A stretch of 64,000 bases of DNA from Marinobacter sp. (GTDB lineage Bacteria > Pseudomonadota > Gammaproteobacteria > Pseudomonadales > Oleiphilaceae): the NCBI GenBank assembly GCA_018402255.1, contig JAGYIS010000008.1, positions 124,001 through 188,000 of the forward strand, in the 5' to 3' direction. Both the position numbers and the translations under genes were made by a program. Position 1 is the first letter of the stretch. The number at the start of each line of letters is the position of its first letter. This document shows, in pieces, positions 1 through 8,955 of the stretch. The notes below the pieces were generated by a model that worked only from the letters and a program-made list of their open reading frames with translations, was not told where the DNA came from and ran no database searches.

Positions 1-777
1 CGGGAGGCGGTGCCCGGCATGCTGCGTGCGTTGGTGCCGCTTCTGCCTTATGTAGCCATTTTCGCGGGCGTGATCCTGCTGTGGAATCTACTGCTGGATC
101 GGGGGCTGGATGAGTTCTCTGCGCCAGCCATTCTGCCGTTGATTTTGCTGCTGGTGCTGGCGTTCGAGCGTTGTGTGCTCAGGTCACCGGACCCTGACGC
201 TGATGATTTGCCGGAGGATGCCCGTGGTCCGTTGGCAAGCGGCTTTTCGCCCGCTGTGTTGCGCGCTACCCGTGAATCCAGTGCCCTGATCGGTGCGCTG
301 CTGATGTTGATGGCGCTGTCCGTCAGTGTCGGCGGCCTGATCGAGCGTTCGGGCCTGCTCGAGTTGTTCCCTGAACAACTGGGGTCGGTATGGCTGACAC
401 TCACGCTGCTGATGGGCTTGCTGGTGTTTATTGGCATGATCATGGACCCCTATGGCGCGGTACTGTTGGTAAACGCCACGCTGGCACCCATCGCCCTGAA
501 CAATGGAATCGATCCACTTCACTTCTGGGTGATGACCGTGCTGGCATTTGAAATGGGGTATCTGACTCCGCCGGTGGCGCTCAACCATTTGCTGACCCGT
601 CAGGTGGTGGGTGTGCCCACATCGCCGGAGAGCCTGTATGGTACCTTCTGGCAGCGCAATTTCCGCTTCATTCTCCCGGTGCTGGTCATGGGCACTACAC
701 TGATGATGGTGACGTACCTGCCAGCCTTTGGGAGCACAATATTCCAACTATTGTTGGGTATTCAGTCTCCGGCTTAG
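1..777 (+). CDS. TRAP transporter large permease (DctM-type), 3' part
   Basis: The reading frame is open from the window edge, so the true start lies upstream; a GTG at position 10 is only an internal codon. The visible 259 codons are very hydrophobic, with several membrane segments split by one hydrophilic stretch. The motif order GMIMDPYGAVLLVNATLAPI, then GIDPLHFW, then MGYLTPPVALNHLL is typical of the C-terminal half of DctM/TRAP large permeases. In that family this subunit forms the elevator-type channel that imports organic acids using a periplasmic binding protein. The binding protein and small permease are expected upstream, outside the window. The substrate cannot be told from this part. 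Confidence 0.8.
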   Translation, partial: REAVPGMLRALVPLLPYVAIFAGVILLWNLLLDRGLDEFSAPAILPLILLLVLAFERCVLRSPDPDADDLPEDARGPLASGFSPAVLRATRESSALIGALLMLMALSVSVGGLIERSGLLELFPEQLGSVWLTLTLLMGLLVFIGMIMDPYGAVLLVNATLAPIALNNGIDPLHFWVMTVLAFEMGYLTPPVALNHLLTRQVVGVPTSPESLYGTFWQRNFRFILPVLVMGTTLMMVTYLPAFGSTIFQLLLGIQSPA

Positions 778-858
778 TCGTTATGCTCAGGTCTGCGCGG
801 ATGTGATCGGCTTCGTGGCTGGTGCGTATCATGCAACTGATGGCAGGGGAGTGGTGGA

Positions 859-2961
859 GTGGAAGAGAAAGCCCAGGGGCATGGTTACTCACGGCGGTTG
901 GTGATTGTGTTCGCCGTTGTGTCGGGAATGATGCCGACGAGCAAGTTGGTGGCGCAGGTTGCGGACGAGGGTGAAGTGATCGGCGAAGTCGTTCTGGAAG
1001 TGACCTCACCTCGCCTGGCTCGTGACCTTTACGATACCCCCGCGGCGGTCAGCGTAGTGGACGCCCCCGCCATCCGTCAGGGCCAGCAGCGCTTGCAACT
1101 GGACGAATCCCTCAATACCGTGCCTGGGCTTTTCTTCCAGAACCGTTACAACTTCGCCCAGAATCTGCGACTGTCGACCCGGGGTTTCGGGGCTCGCGCG
1201 CCCTTCGGTATTCGCGGTATCCGCATTCAGGTAGACGGCATTCCCTATACCCTGCCGGATGGCCAGTCGCAGATTGATGCCATCGACCTGGATTCCGCTC
1301 AGCGCATTGAGGTAATTCGGGGCCCGTCCTCGGTGCAGTATGGCAATGCCGCCGGTGGTGTGCTGGATATCACCACGGCCCGTGGCGATGATTTGCCCCC
1401 TGGTGCCCGGCTGCGCCTTGATGGCGGCAGCGATGATTACCGCAAGGCGGCCATTCAGGGCAATGGTGCTCGCGGCGACACCAGTGCCATCGCAACGCTG
1501 TCCTGGGTGAATGTAAACGGCCACCGGGAACAGAGCGAAGCTGAAAAAGGTCTGTTCAACGCCCGTATTTCCCACGAGCTGGATTCGGAGCGTGAGCTGA
1601 CTGCCACCTTCAACGCCTTGCATAACCCGAAAGCCCAGGACCCGGGCGGTCTGACCCTGGCCCAGGTAGAGGAAGACCCAAACCAGGCCACCTTCATGGC
1701 CAAGCGCCTGGATAGCGGTCAGACGGTGAATCAGCAAACCCTGGGGCTGCAGTATCAGGACGCCGCCGTATTGCCCGGTGAGGTGACCGTGAACACCTTT
1801 TACAGCCATCGGGATTTCGCCCAGCAGTTGCCTTTTCCCGGCGCCAGCCGAGTGGCCTACGACCGCCATTTTTACGGAATCAGTTCCCAGTACCAGCAAG
1901 GTTCCGAGCTGGCCGGGCGACCTTTGACCTGGGTAACCGGCGCGGATGTCCATCGGCAGTCGGATGACCGTCGGCGCTACCAGGTATCACCCCTGGGCGA
2001 GATTACCGGGCAAACCCAGGCAGAAACCCAGAACGCGACAAATATGGCTGTATTCGCCCAAGGGGATCTGGCGCTGACGGATCGGTTGAATTTTTCACTC
2101 GGGACCCGCTGGGATCATCTGCGCCTGTCGGTTGATGATGACCGGCTTGAGGACGGAGACGATTCCGGCAGCCGGACGTTCCGGGAAGTCAGCGGCGTGG
2201 TTGGCCTGAGCTATCGCCTGGCGCCCCGGCATCAAGTATACGCCACCCTTGGCACGGCATTCGAGTCACCCACCTTTACCGAGTTTGCCAACCCCTCTGG
2301 TGCCGGTGGTTTTAACCCGGAGGTGGAGCCGCAAACGGCGTTGAACCGCGAGGTTGGTGTTCGCGGCTTGTGGGGTAACTCGCTCAGCTATGACCTGGCT
2401 TTGTTTTCCATCCGGGTTAGGGATGAAATCCTGCCCTACGAGTTGGACGGCCGCACCTTCTACGAAAATGCCGGCGAAACCCGACGCAATGGCGTTGAGC
2501 TGGGCATGGATTGGGATATCTCATACGCCTGGCGGGTGACCACGGCACTGACTCTGGCGGACTATGAGCTGCGCGACTTCACAGACGAACAGGGCAATGA
2601 GGCTGACGGCAATGACATCCCCGGCCTGCCCGGCACGCTCTGGGTGTCTGAACTGGAGTGGCGAGGCATGGCTGGACGGTTCGCGGCGCTGGAGTGGCAG
2701 TACGTTGGCAGCTTTTATGCCGAGAACAGCAACCAGACCAAGGTAAGCGATTACTGGTTGCTGGGCGCCCGCGCCGGTGACTCCGTGCGCCTGGGTAATC
2801 AGACGCTCAATCTCTATGCCGGCGTTCGCAACATGCTCGACGAGGATTACTTCAGCAACGTGCGTATCAATGCAAACGCAAACCGGCCTATCGAGGACAG
2901 GGGCTACTTCGAACCCGGCGCCGGAAGAACTTTCTACGCGGGCCTTGAGTGGGTATTCTGA
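859..2961 (+). CDS. TonB-dependent outer-membrane receptor, YncD/PqqU-like
   Basis: A 700-residue outer-membrane active transporter. It starts at GTG 859 after a purine-rich stretch and has an N-terminal signal-like hydrophobic segment (about residues 13-33). A plug domain (about 50-175) contains DTPAAVSVVD, TRGFGARAPFGIRGIRI, VDGIPYTLPDGQ and IEVIRGPSSVQYGNAAGG. A beta-barrel follows and ends in the usual C-terminal aromatic, EWVF. The plug wording is close to E. coli YncD (PqqU), the receptor for pyrroloquinoline quinone, but also resembles FecA-like siderophore receptors, so the ligand is open. It lies 81 bp after the TRAP gene and 37 bp before the TrpB2 gene on the same strand. No Fur-type box was recognised upstream. 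Confidence 0.88.
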   Translation: MEEKAQGHGYSRRLVIVFAVVSGMMPTSKLVAQVADEGEVIGEVVLEVTSPRLARDLYDTPAAVSVVDAPAIRQGQQRLQLDESLNTVPGLFFQNRYNFAQNLRLSTRGFGARAPFGIRGIRIQVDGIPYTLPDGQSQIDAIDLDSAQRIEVIRGPSSVQYGNAAGGVLDITTARGDDLPPGARLRLDGGSDDYRKAAIQGNGARGDTSAIATLSWVNVNGHREQSEAEKGLFNARISHELDSERELTATFNALHNPKAQDPGGLTLAQVEEDPNQATFMAKRLDSGQTVNQQTLGLQYQDAAVLPGEVTVNTFYSHRDFAQQLPFPGASRVAYDRHFYGISSQYQQGSELAGRPLTWVTGADVHRQSDDRRRYQVSPLGEITGQTQAETQNATNMAVFAQGDLALTDRLNFSLGTRWDHLRLSVDDDRLEDGDDSGSRTFREVSGVVGLSYRLAPRHQVYATLGTAFESPTFTEFANPSGAGGFNPEVEPQTALNREVGVRGLWGNSLSYDLALFSIRVRDEILPYELDGRTFYENAGETRRNGVELGMDWDISYAWRVTTALTLADYELRDFTDEQGNEADGNDIPGLPGTLWVSELEWRGMAGRFAALEWQYVGSFYAENSNQTKVSDYWLLGARAGDSVRLGNQTLNLYAGVRNMLDEDYFSNVRINANANRPIEDRGYFEPGAGRTFYAGLEWVF

Positions 2962-2998
2962 GGCTCCCAAAGAAGAATAACCCAGGGTAGTCGACACC

Positions 2999-4357
2999 AT
3001 GCAAACCAAGTTTCTCCTTGAAGAAGACCAGATGCCGAAGTACTGGTACAACCTGCAGGCGGATTTTGCCAAGCCCCTGCCTGCGGTGTTGCACCCGGTC
3101 ACCCAGCAGCCTGTTGGGCCGGCAGATCTCGAGCCTTTGTTCCCCCAGGCGTTGATTGAGCAAGAAGTGACCACTGAGCGGGAGGTGGAAATCCCTGATC
3201 CCGTGCGTGATGTGTACCGCATGTGGCGGCCGGCGCCGATGTTCCGTGCCCACCGGCTTGAAAAAGCTCTGGGTACCCCGGCGAAGATTTTTTACAAATA
3301 CGAGGGCGGAAGCCCCGCCGGTAGCCACAAGCCCAACTCCGCTATACCCCAGGCATTCTTCAATCGTGAGGCCGGTATTCGCACCCTCACCACCGAAACC
3401 GGTGCAGGCCAGTGGGGCACGTCACTGTCATTTGCCGGCTCCCTGTTCGATATGGACGTCACCGTCTTCCAGGTGCGGGTTTCCTACGACCAGAAACCTT
3501 ACCGGCGGGCGGTCATGGAAACCTATGGCGCCAACTGCGTGGCTTCGCCGTCCAACCTCACGGAATTCGGTCGCAAGGTACTGGCGGAGAATCCGGACCA
3601 CACCGGTAGTCTGGGTATTGCCATTTCTGAGGCGGTAGAGCTGGCGGTCAAAGACCCGAAAACCAAGTATGCCCTGGGTTCGGTGTTGAACCATGTGCTC
3701 CTGCACCAGACCGTGATCGGGTTGGAGAGCATGAAGCAGATGGAAATGGCTGATTGCTGGCCGGATGTGATCGTCGGCTGCACTGGTGGCGGATCAAACT
3801 TTGCAGGCATTGCTTTCCCGTTCATTGGCCACGCCCTGCGCGGTGGCGAGAACCCCCGAATTGTCGCGGTAGAGCCTTCTGCCTGCCCGACGCTGACCCG
3901 GGGCAAGTACGCTTATGACTATGGCGACACGGCCCAGATGACACCGCTGACCAAGATGCATACCCTTGGTTCCGGCTTTACACCACCCGGTTTCCACGCC
4001 GGTGGTCTGCGTTACCACGGCATGGCGCCCATGGTGTCTCACGCCAAAGAGCTTGGCCTGTTCGAAGCGGTGTCTTACACCCAGCGTGAATGCTTTGAGG
4101 CGGGCGTGCTGTTTGCCCGAAATGAAGGCATCGTGCCGGCGCCAGAAGCCAACCATGCGGTCAAAGGCGCCATTGACGAAGCGTTGCGCTGTAAGCGTGA
4201 GGGCAAGGAAGAGGTCATTCTTTTTAACCTGTGTGGTCACGGCCACTTCGATATGGTCGCCTACACCTCCTACTTTGCCGGTGAGCTCAGCGATCACGAG
4301 TATGATGATCAGGAACTGGCCATGGCGCTGTCCGGCCTGCCATCGGTCCGTGGCTGA
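2999..4357 (+). CDS. TrpB2-type tryptophan synthase beta-like enzyme
   Basis: A 452-residue PLP enzyme of the TrpB2 branch, longer than canonical TrpB (about 400). It would make L-tryptophan from indole and serine in the cytoplasm. The N terminus KFLLEEDQMPKYWYN is typical of TrpB2 and supports the start at 2999. The PLP-binding lysine is in GSHKPNS (about K111), and a glycine-rich phosphate cup GCTGGGSNF follows near residue 260. No trpA or trpB1 is nearby; TrpB2 proteins commonly occur unlinked to trpA and are thought to salvage indole or act independently. It is followed at once by a strong terminator. Confidence 0.9.
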   Translation: MQTKFLLEEDQMPKYWYNLQADFAKPLPAVLHPVTQQPVGPADLEPLFPQALIEQEVTTEREVEIPDPVRDVYRMWRPAPMFRAHRLEKALGTPAKIFYKYEGGSPAGSHKPNSAIPQAFFNREAGIRTLTTETGAGQWGTSLSFAGSLFDMDVTVFQVRVSYDQKPYRRAVMETYGANCVASPSNLTEFGRKVLAENPDHTGSLGIAISEAVELAVKDPKTKYALGSVLNHVLLHQTVIGLESMKQMEMADCWPDVIVGCTGGGSNFAGIAFPFIGHALRGGENPRIVAVEPSACPTLTRGKYAYDYGDTAQMTPLTKMHTLGSGFTPPGFHAGGLRYHGMAPMVSHAKELGLFEAVSYTQRECFEAGVLFARNEGIVPAPEANHAVKGAIDEALRCKREGKEEVILFNLCGHGHFDMVAYTSYFAGELSDHEYDDQELAMALSGLPSVRG

Positions 4358-4361
4358 TAGT

Positions 4362-4390
4362 AAAGGGGGGCTGTCTATCAGCCCCCCTTT
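4362..4390. terminator. Bidirectional rho-independent terminator
   Basis: A perfect 12-bp stem (AAAGGGGGGCTG / CAGCCCCCCTTT) with a TCTAT loop, flanked by A- and T-runs. It lies between the convergent TrpB2 (plus) and PepSY (minus) genes and can serve both. Confidence 0.92.
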
Positions 4391-4398
4391 ACTGGCAC

Positions 4399-4857
4399 TC
4401 AGTTATCCCGATCGATCTGAATGGGCGTCATCTCGCCCAGGCGGAACTCGATTTCCAGTTCGCGTCCGCCCTCGTCATCACCTTCCACTTCAACGTAGCC
4501 ATCTGACTTGACGTCGATTTCTTCCAGCATGGTCATACCATTATCACGAGCAACATCAAGGTAGCCGCGCAGGTCGTCGGCGCTGATGCCCCAGGGCTGG
4601 CCGCCCCGCTTCTGGCGTTTCTCTTTCTCGATGTTGCCGTTTCTGTCGAAGTCGATTTCGACATACCAGCCGTCTTCAATCCAGCCTTCCACTTCCATCT
4701 CGTTGTCATCGTCCAGCTCAACGCTGCGGAAATGGGTGATGCCGTAGTCTGAGCCAGCGGCGATGGCTTTTTCTGCTTCATCAAGTGTCCCAGACGCCAT
4801 TGCTAACGGGCTAATGGCAAGAGTGGATAGCAGGGCCGTTGTAATGAGCTTTTTCAT
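4399..4857 (-). CDS. Periplasmic PepSY-like protein
   Basis: A 152-residue exported protein with a clear signal peptide (about residues 1-21, MKKLITTALLSTLAISPLAMA) and an acidic mature region. Two PepSY-like halves are visible: GITHFRSVELDDDNEMEVEGW..WYVEIDFDRNG, then a second strand-rich repeat YVEVEGDD..RELEIEFRLG. PepSY domains occur in periplasmic proteins that modulate proteases or sensor kinases. It is divergent from an operon with another PepSY protein and a two-component system, so it is a plausible target or accessory of that system. A purine-rich Shine-Dalgarno (AAGGAGAAT on the minus strand) precedes the ATG. The biochemical role is unknown. Confidence 0.8.
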   Translation of the reverse strand: MKKLITTALLSTLAISPLAMASGTLDEAEKAIAAGSDYGITHFRSVELDDDNEMEVEGWIEDGWYVEIDFDRNGNIEKEKRQKRGGQPWGISADDLRGYLDVARDNGMTMLEEIDVKSDGYVEVEGDDEGGRELEIEFRLGEMTPIQIDRDN

Positions 4858-5008
4858 GGCATTCTCCTTTTGCTTCAGTATAAGGTTGTTTCGGAACCTT
4901 GCTGAGGCGATTGCTCAGCATGTGGCCATACTAAACAATGCTATCTTGCAGGAGCGTGAGCGCTTCATTCATGTTCTGTTCATCCGGGCTCTGACACACT
5001 TTGTCATT

Positions 5009-5392
5009 ATGAATGTACGACTGTTTTCTGATACGACCTGGTTAACTCGCTTCCGGTACGTAGCGGGCTGGGCACTAATGTCTTTGCTCCTCGCTGTTGG
5101 CAGCATCGGGTTTAATCACGCGCTGGCAGATGATGATGTCGACTGGCGCCAGCTGCATCAGGATGTTCAGCAAGGCCGGATTAAATCGCTGTCTGAAATT
5201 CTCGATGCGCTGGCCAAAGATTGGATAGGCGAGGTCATCGATGTGGATATTGAGCGAGAGGACGGCCGGCTGATCTATGAAATAGAACTGCTGGGCCCCC
5301 AGGGACAGCGTGCCGAATTTGAGATAGATGCCGCCACTGGCGAAATTCTGGAAATTGAAGGCCGCAACCTCCGTGATATGGAGCGTCGATGA
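5009..5392 (+). CDS. PepSY domain membrane/periplasmic protein upstream of two-component genes
   Basis: A protein of 127 residues from ATG 5009. The frame is open further upstream, to 4763, but that part overlaps the divergent gene and its promoter, so the 5009 start is preferred. A hydrophobic N-terminal segment (about residues 16-37) could be a signal peptide ending in HALA or a membrane anchor. The mature part is a single PepSY unit: LSEILDALAKDWIGEVIDVDIE, then LIYEIELLGPQGQRAEFEIDAATGEIL. Its stop overlaps the start of the response regulator (ATGA type), so the genes are translationally coupled. PepSY-regulator-kinase operons recur in Proteobacteria; the PepSY protein may tune kinase activity. 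Confidence 0.8.
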   Translation: MNVRLFSDTTWLTRFRYVAGWALMSLLLAVGSIGFNHALADDDVDWRQLHQDVQQGRIKSLSEILDALAKDWIGEVIDVDIEREDGRLIYEIELLGPQGQRAEFEIDAATGEILEIEGRNLRDMERR

Positions 5393-6066
5393 AAATACTG
5401 CTGGTAGAAGACGATGTGGCGCTGGCGCGTAATTTAAAGCAGTCGCTGGAGAGCGCCGGAGTGTTGGTGACCCTGGCCGATGACGGTAAAACGGCGGATT
5501 ACCTGGTGACCACCGAGCAGTTTGATGCGGTTGTGCTGGACCTGGGTTTGCCGGATGGCAGTGGCGTGCAATGGTTGAGTTCCTGGCGACAGCAGGGCAT
5601 TGAGCTGCCTGTTCTGATACTGACCGCCCGTGAACGCTGGTCGGATAAAGCGGCCGGGTTTTCCGCCGGCGCAGATGATTACGTGACCAAACCTTTTGAA
5701 ACCGCCGAGGTTATGTTCCGGCTGCGCGCTCTGGTGCGCCGTGCTCATGGCCATGCCCACCCGGTGATATCTGTAGGGGACATCGCACTGGATACCCACG
5801 CCGGGCAAATAACCTGCTCCGGCATGCCGGTATCGCTCACGGCCCAGGAGTTCAGGCTGTTGTCTTATCTGATCCATGCATCTCCCCGGGTTGTCAGCCG
5901 CTCCGAGCTGTCAGAACACGTCTACGACGGTGATCAGGAGCCGGATTCCAACGTGATTGATGTCCAGGTAAGTCGTCTTCGCCGAAAACTGGGCAGTGAA
6001 ACCATTGAGACGGTTCGCGGCCAGGGCTATCGAATGAATCACAGCGGTGAAACAGGCGAATGCTGA
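5389..6066 (+). CDS. OmpR/PhoP-family response regulator
   Basis: 225 residues. The receiver domain (1-115) has the acidic pocket EDD at 7-9, phosphoacceptor D51 in VVLDLGLPDGSG, T79 and K101 in TKPF. A winged-helix DNA-binding domain follows (about 125-220), with LTAQEFRLLSYL and NVIDVQVSRLRRKL..IETVRGQGYRM typical of OmpR/PhoP regulators. It would activate or repress genes when phosphorylated by the kinase encoded next to it; the coding regions overlap by 7 bp. Target genes are not shown, but the divergent PepSY gene at 4399-4857 is a natural candidate. Confidence 0.93.
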   Translation: MKILLVEDDVALARNLKQSLESAGVLVTLADDGKTADYLVTTEQFDAVVLDLGLPDGSGVQWLSSWRQQGIELPVLILTARERWSDKAAGFSAGADDYVTKPFETAEVMFRLRALVRRAHGHAHPVISVGDIALDTHAGQITCSGMPVSLTAQEFRLLSYLIHASPRVVSRSELSEHVYDGDQEPDSNVIDVQVSRLRRKLGSETIETVRGQGYRMNHSGETGEC

Positions 6067-7397
6067 ACCGATTGAAGCGCTGGCCCATTGCCCTCCGGAT
6101 GTCGGTTTCTGCGCTGATATTGCTGATGCTGCTACTGCCTCTGGCGGCGGGCATGCTCGCGTGGAATTTTCGCCAGACCATGGAAGCCTCATTCAACAAT
6201 CAACTGGCATCGCTGTTGGACGCGGTTGTGTCGAGCGTGCATTACAGTGCCGAAGACGATGCTCTGGCGTTGCGGCGCGAACTGGTCGACCCGCGCTTCA
6301 GTCGGGTTTTTTCCGGCTGGTACTGGCAGGCCACCGCCGGAGCCGAACGGGTGCTGACATCCCGCTCGCTCTGGGACCAGCGGCTGGATGTACCAGACAC
6401 CCGGGAGCTGAATTTCCAGCGCATTGACGGCCCCCGTGGCCAGCGGCTGATCGTGGCCTCCCGGCAGGTTTTGCTGACCGCGATCAGGCAGCCGGTGACC
6501 ATCTCGCTGGCGGCGGAGGCAGAGGGTCTTGAAGCCGATATCCGGCGGTTTCAGACCCTGCTGTTCGTGTCTCTGGTGGCGCTGGGTGTTTTGCTGTCGG
6601 TGCTGGTCTGGTTGCAGGTTGTCTGGGGGTTGGCACCCCTGCGCAAGATCGAGCGCAGCCTGAAAGCGGTAGAAGCTGGCGACCGGGCCACGCTGGAGAC
6701 AAGCCTGCCGGAGGAGCTTGCCAGCCTTGCGCGAACCATCAATCTGGTTATGGAGCGAGATCAGGCGCTGATTGAGCGGGGTCGAACGGCGGCCGGCAAT
6801 CTGGCTCACTCCCTGAAAACGCCGGTGACGGTGTTAACGACCTTGTCCGAGCGCCTGCCTGAGTCGCAAAAACAAGAGTTTTCTGTTGAGCTGCAAAGGA
6901 TCAACGAGGCCGTTCGCCATCATCTTGCCCGGGCTTCGGCCGCGGGCCCGATCGCCCTGGGGGGCGGGATAGTGCTGGAGAGTGCACTGGCGCCGGTATT
7001 GGATGCTCTCCGCACCCTGGCCAAGCGGCGGAACATTACCCTGGAATCTTCTGTTGACCCTGCTCTAAGGGTAAGGGTGGAGCAGCAGGATATTGAGGAA
7101 ATCGTCGGCAATTTACTGGAAAATGCACTGAAATGGGCGAAAAGCCGTGTTGTTCTGAGGGTGGCTGGCCAGCCGGACGGGGTGTGTATTACGGTCGAGG
7201 ACGACGGCCCCGGGATGTCGGAAGAAGACGCTGAGCTGGCTTTGAGCCGGGGTTCGCGCCTGGATGAGACACGTTCAGGGTCCGGCCTGGGCCTGGCCAT
7301 TGTGCAGGATCTGGCAGGCCTTTATGGCGGCACACTGAGCCTTACGCACAGCGCCGCCGGTGGCCTCAAGGCAGAGGTGCTTATCCCCTCGGCGTGA
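6060..7397 (+). CDS. Membrane sensor histidine kinase
   Basis: 445 residues. Two membrane helices (about 14-34 and 166-190) bracket a periplasmic sensor region of about 130 residues. A HAMP-like linker follows, then a dimerisation helix with phosphoacceptor H250 in NLAHSLKTPVTVL. The ATPase domain has the N box (NLLENALKWAK), G1 (VEDDGPGM) and G2 (SGSGLGLAIV). The HSLKTP form of the H box and the domain order resemble PhoQ-type kinases. It is the last gene of the PepSY-regulator-kinase operon. The signal is unknown; PhoQ-like kinases often sense divalent cations, acid or cationic peptides. Confidence 0.92.
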   Translation: MLNRLKRWPIALRMSVSALILLMLLLPLAAGMLAWNFRQTMEASFNNQLASLLDAVVSSVHYSAEDDALALRRELVDPRFSRVFSGWYWQATAGAERVLTSRSLWDQRLDVPDTRELNFQRIDGPRGQRLIVASRQVLLTAIRQPVTISLAAEAEGLEADIRRFQTLLFVSLVALGVLLSVLVWLQVVWGLAPLRKIERSLKAVEAGDRATLETSLPEELASLARTINLVMERDQALIERGRTAAGNLAHSLKTPVTVLTTLSERLPESQKQEFSVELQRINEAVRHHLARASAAGPIALGGGIVLESALAPVLDALRTLAKRRNITLESSVDPALRVRVEQQDIEEIVGNLLENALKWAKSRVVLRVAGQPDGVCITVEDDGPGMSEEDAELALSRGSRLDETRSGSGLGLAIVQDLAGLYGGTLSLTHSAAGGLKAEVLIPSA

Positions 7398-7401
7398 GCG
7401 G

Positions 7402-8955
7402 CTAGTCTTCGGTCCGTTGAGGGCAGTGATGCTCTTCCACCACAGTGCCGTCGTCGACGCTTTCCAGGTGCACATCAAACCCCCAAAGCCGGTGCGTGTG
7501 CCGGAGCACTTCATCGGTTTCCTTGCCCAGAGGCACCCGGTCGACCGGGATGTGCCTCAGGGTTAGCGAGCGGTCGCCGCGCACATCCACATTCCATACC
7601 TGAATATTGGGCTCCCGATAGCTGAGGTTGTACTGGCGTGCGAGCTTCTCTCTGAGAATGCGGTAGCCAGGCTCGTCATGAATGGCGGTAACCTCGTAGT
7701 GATCCTCCTGGTCATCGTTTTCAATGGCGAACAGCCTGAGGTCCCGCATCACTTTTGGTGATAGAAACTGCTGGATAAAGCTCTCATCCTTGAAGTTGCG
7801 CATGGCAAAGTGCAGGGTTTCGAGCCAGTCTTTGCCGGCAATGTCGGGGAACCAGGCCCGGTCTTCATCGGTGGGATGTTCACAGATCCGGCGCAGATCG
7901 GTGAAAATGCAGAAACCCAGAGTGTAAGGGTTGATGCCGGAATACCAGGGGCTGTTGAATGGGGGCTGGTAAACCACCGCGGTGTGGCTTTGCAGGAATT
8001 CCAGCATGAAGCCGTCGGTGACCAGGCCTTTCTCATACATCCGGTGCAGCAGGGTGTAGTGCCAGAAGGTGGCCCAGCCCTCGTTCATCACCTGGGTCTG
8101 GCGTTGCGGGTAAAAATACTGGGCGAGCTTGCGAACAATCCGTACCAGCTCCCGTTGCCAGGTTTCCAGCAGCGGCGCGTTCTTCTCTATGAAGTACAGC
8201 AGGTTTTCCTGAGGCTCTGAAGGAAAGCGAGGCTTGCGCTTGACCGGATCGTCATCTTCCTCGGGTTTCGGGATCGTACGCCACAGGTCGTTGATCCTGC
8301 GTTGCTGGTATTCTTCCCGTTCTTTCTGGCGCAGCACCTCTTCGGCAGCTGAGATAGGTGAGGGGCGCTTATAGCGGTCCACGCCATAGTTCATCAGCGC
8401 ATGGCAGGAGTCGAGGATTTGTTCGACCGCATCCACGCCGTGGCGTTCTTCACACTCGGAGACATAGTTCCGGGCAAACACCAGGTAATCAATAATGGCG
8501 CTGGCGTCGGTCCAGGTGCGGAACAGGTAGTTGCCCTTGAAAAACGAGTTGTGACCATAGCTGGCGTGAGCAATCACCAGAGCCTGCATGGGCAGGGTGT
8601 TCTCTTCCATCAGATAGGCAATGCAGGGGTTGGAGTTGATCACGATCTCGTAGGCCAGCCCCATCTGCCCGCGCTGGTATCCCTTGGAGGTCTGCAAAAA
8701 CTGCTTGCCGAAGGACCAGTGGTGATAGCCCACCGGCATGCCCACCGAGCTGTAGGCGTCCATCATCTGCTCAGCGGTGATGACTTCGACCTGGTTGGGG
8801 TAGGTGTCCAGTCCGAATTCGGCGGCGCACTTGGCAATCTCTTCGTCGTACTTCTGGATCAGCTCGAAAGTCCATTCGGAGCCGGTGGATATGGGCGTTC
8901 CTGCCTTGGGATGTTCGCTCTCCGGTGCGTTTGGGCGATCAATCAGGCTGCTCAT
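7402..8955 (-). CDS. SpoVR family protein (YcgB)
   Basis: 517 residues of the SpoVR/YcgB family. The start is ATG 8955, where the ATGA overlaps the stop of the upstream yeaH gene; an open extension to 9159 lies inside that gene and is rejected. Conserved stretches include [51 protein letters not shown] and GINPYTLGF. No enzymatic activity is firmly assigned to this family. It is the last gene of a prkA-yeaH-spoVR operon, an arrangement seen in many Proteobacteria and linked to stationary-phase and nitrogen-starvation responses in E. coli. Confidence 0.93.
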   Translation of the reverse strand: MSSLIDRPNAPESEHPKAGTPISTGSEWTFELIQKYDEEIAKCAAEFGLDTYPNQVEVITAEQMMDAYSSVGMPVGYHHWSFGKQFLQTSKGYQRGQMGLAYEIVINSNPCIAYLMEENTLPMQALVIAHASYGHNSFFKGNYLFRTWTDASAIIDYLVFARNYVSECEERHGVDAVEQILDSCHALMNYGVDRYKRPSPISAAEEVLRQKEREEYQQRRINDLWRTIPKPEEDDDPVKRKPRFPSEPQENLLYFIEKNAPLLETWQRELVRIVRKLAQYFYPQRQTQVMNEGWATFWHYTLLHRMYEKGLVTDGFMLEFLQSHTAVVYQPPFNSPWYSGINPYTLGFCIFTDLRRICEHPTDEDRAWFPDIAGKDWLETLHFAMRNFKDESFIQQFLSPKVMRDLRLFAIENDDQEDHYEVTAIHDEPGYRILREKLARQYNLSYREPNIQVWNVDVRGDRSLTLRHIPVDRVPLGKETDEVLRHTHRLWGFDVHLESVDDGTVVEEHHCPQRTED

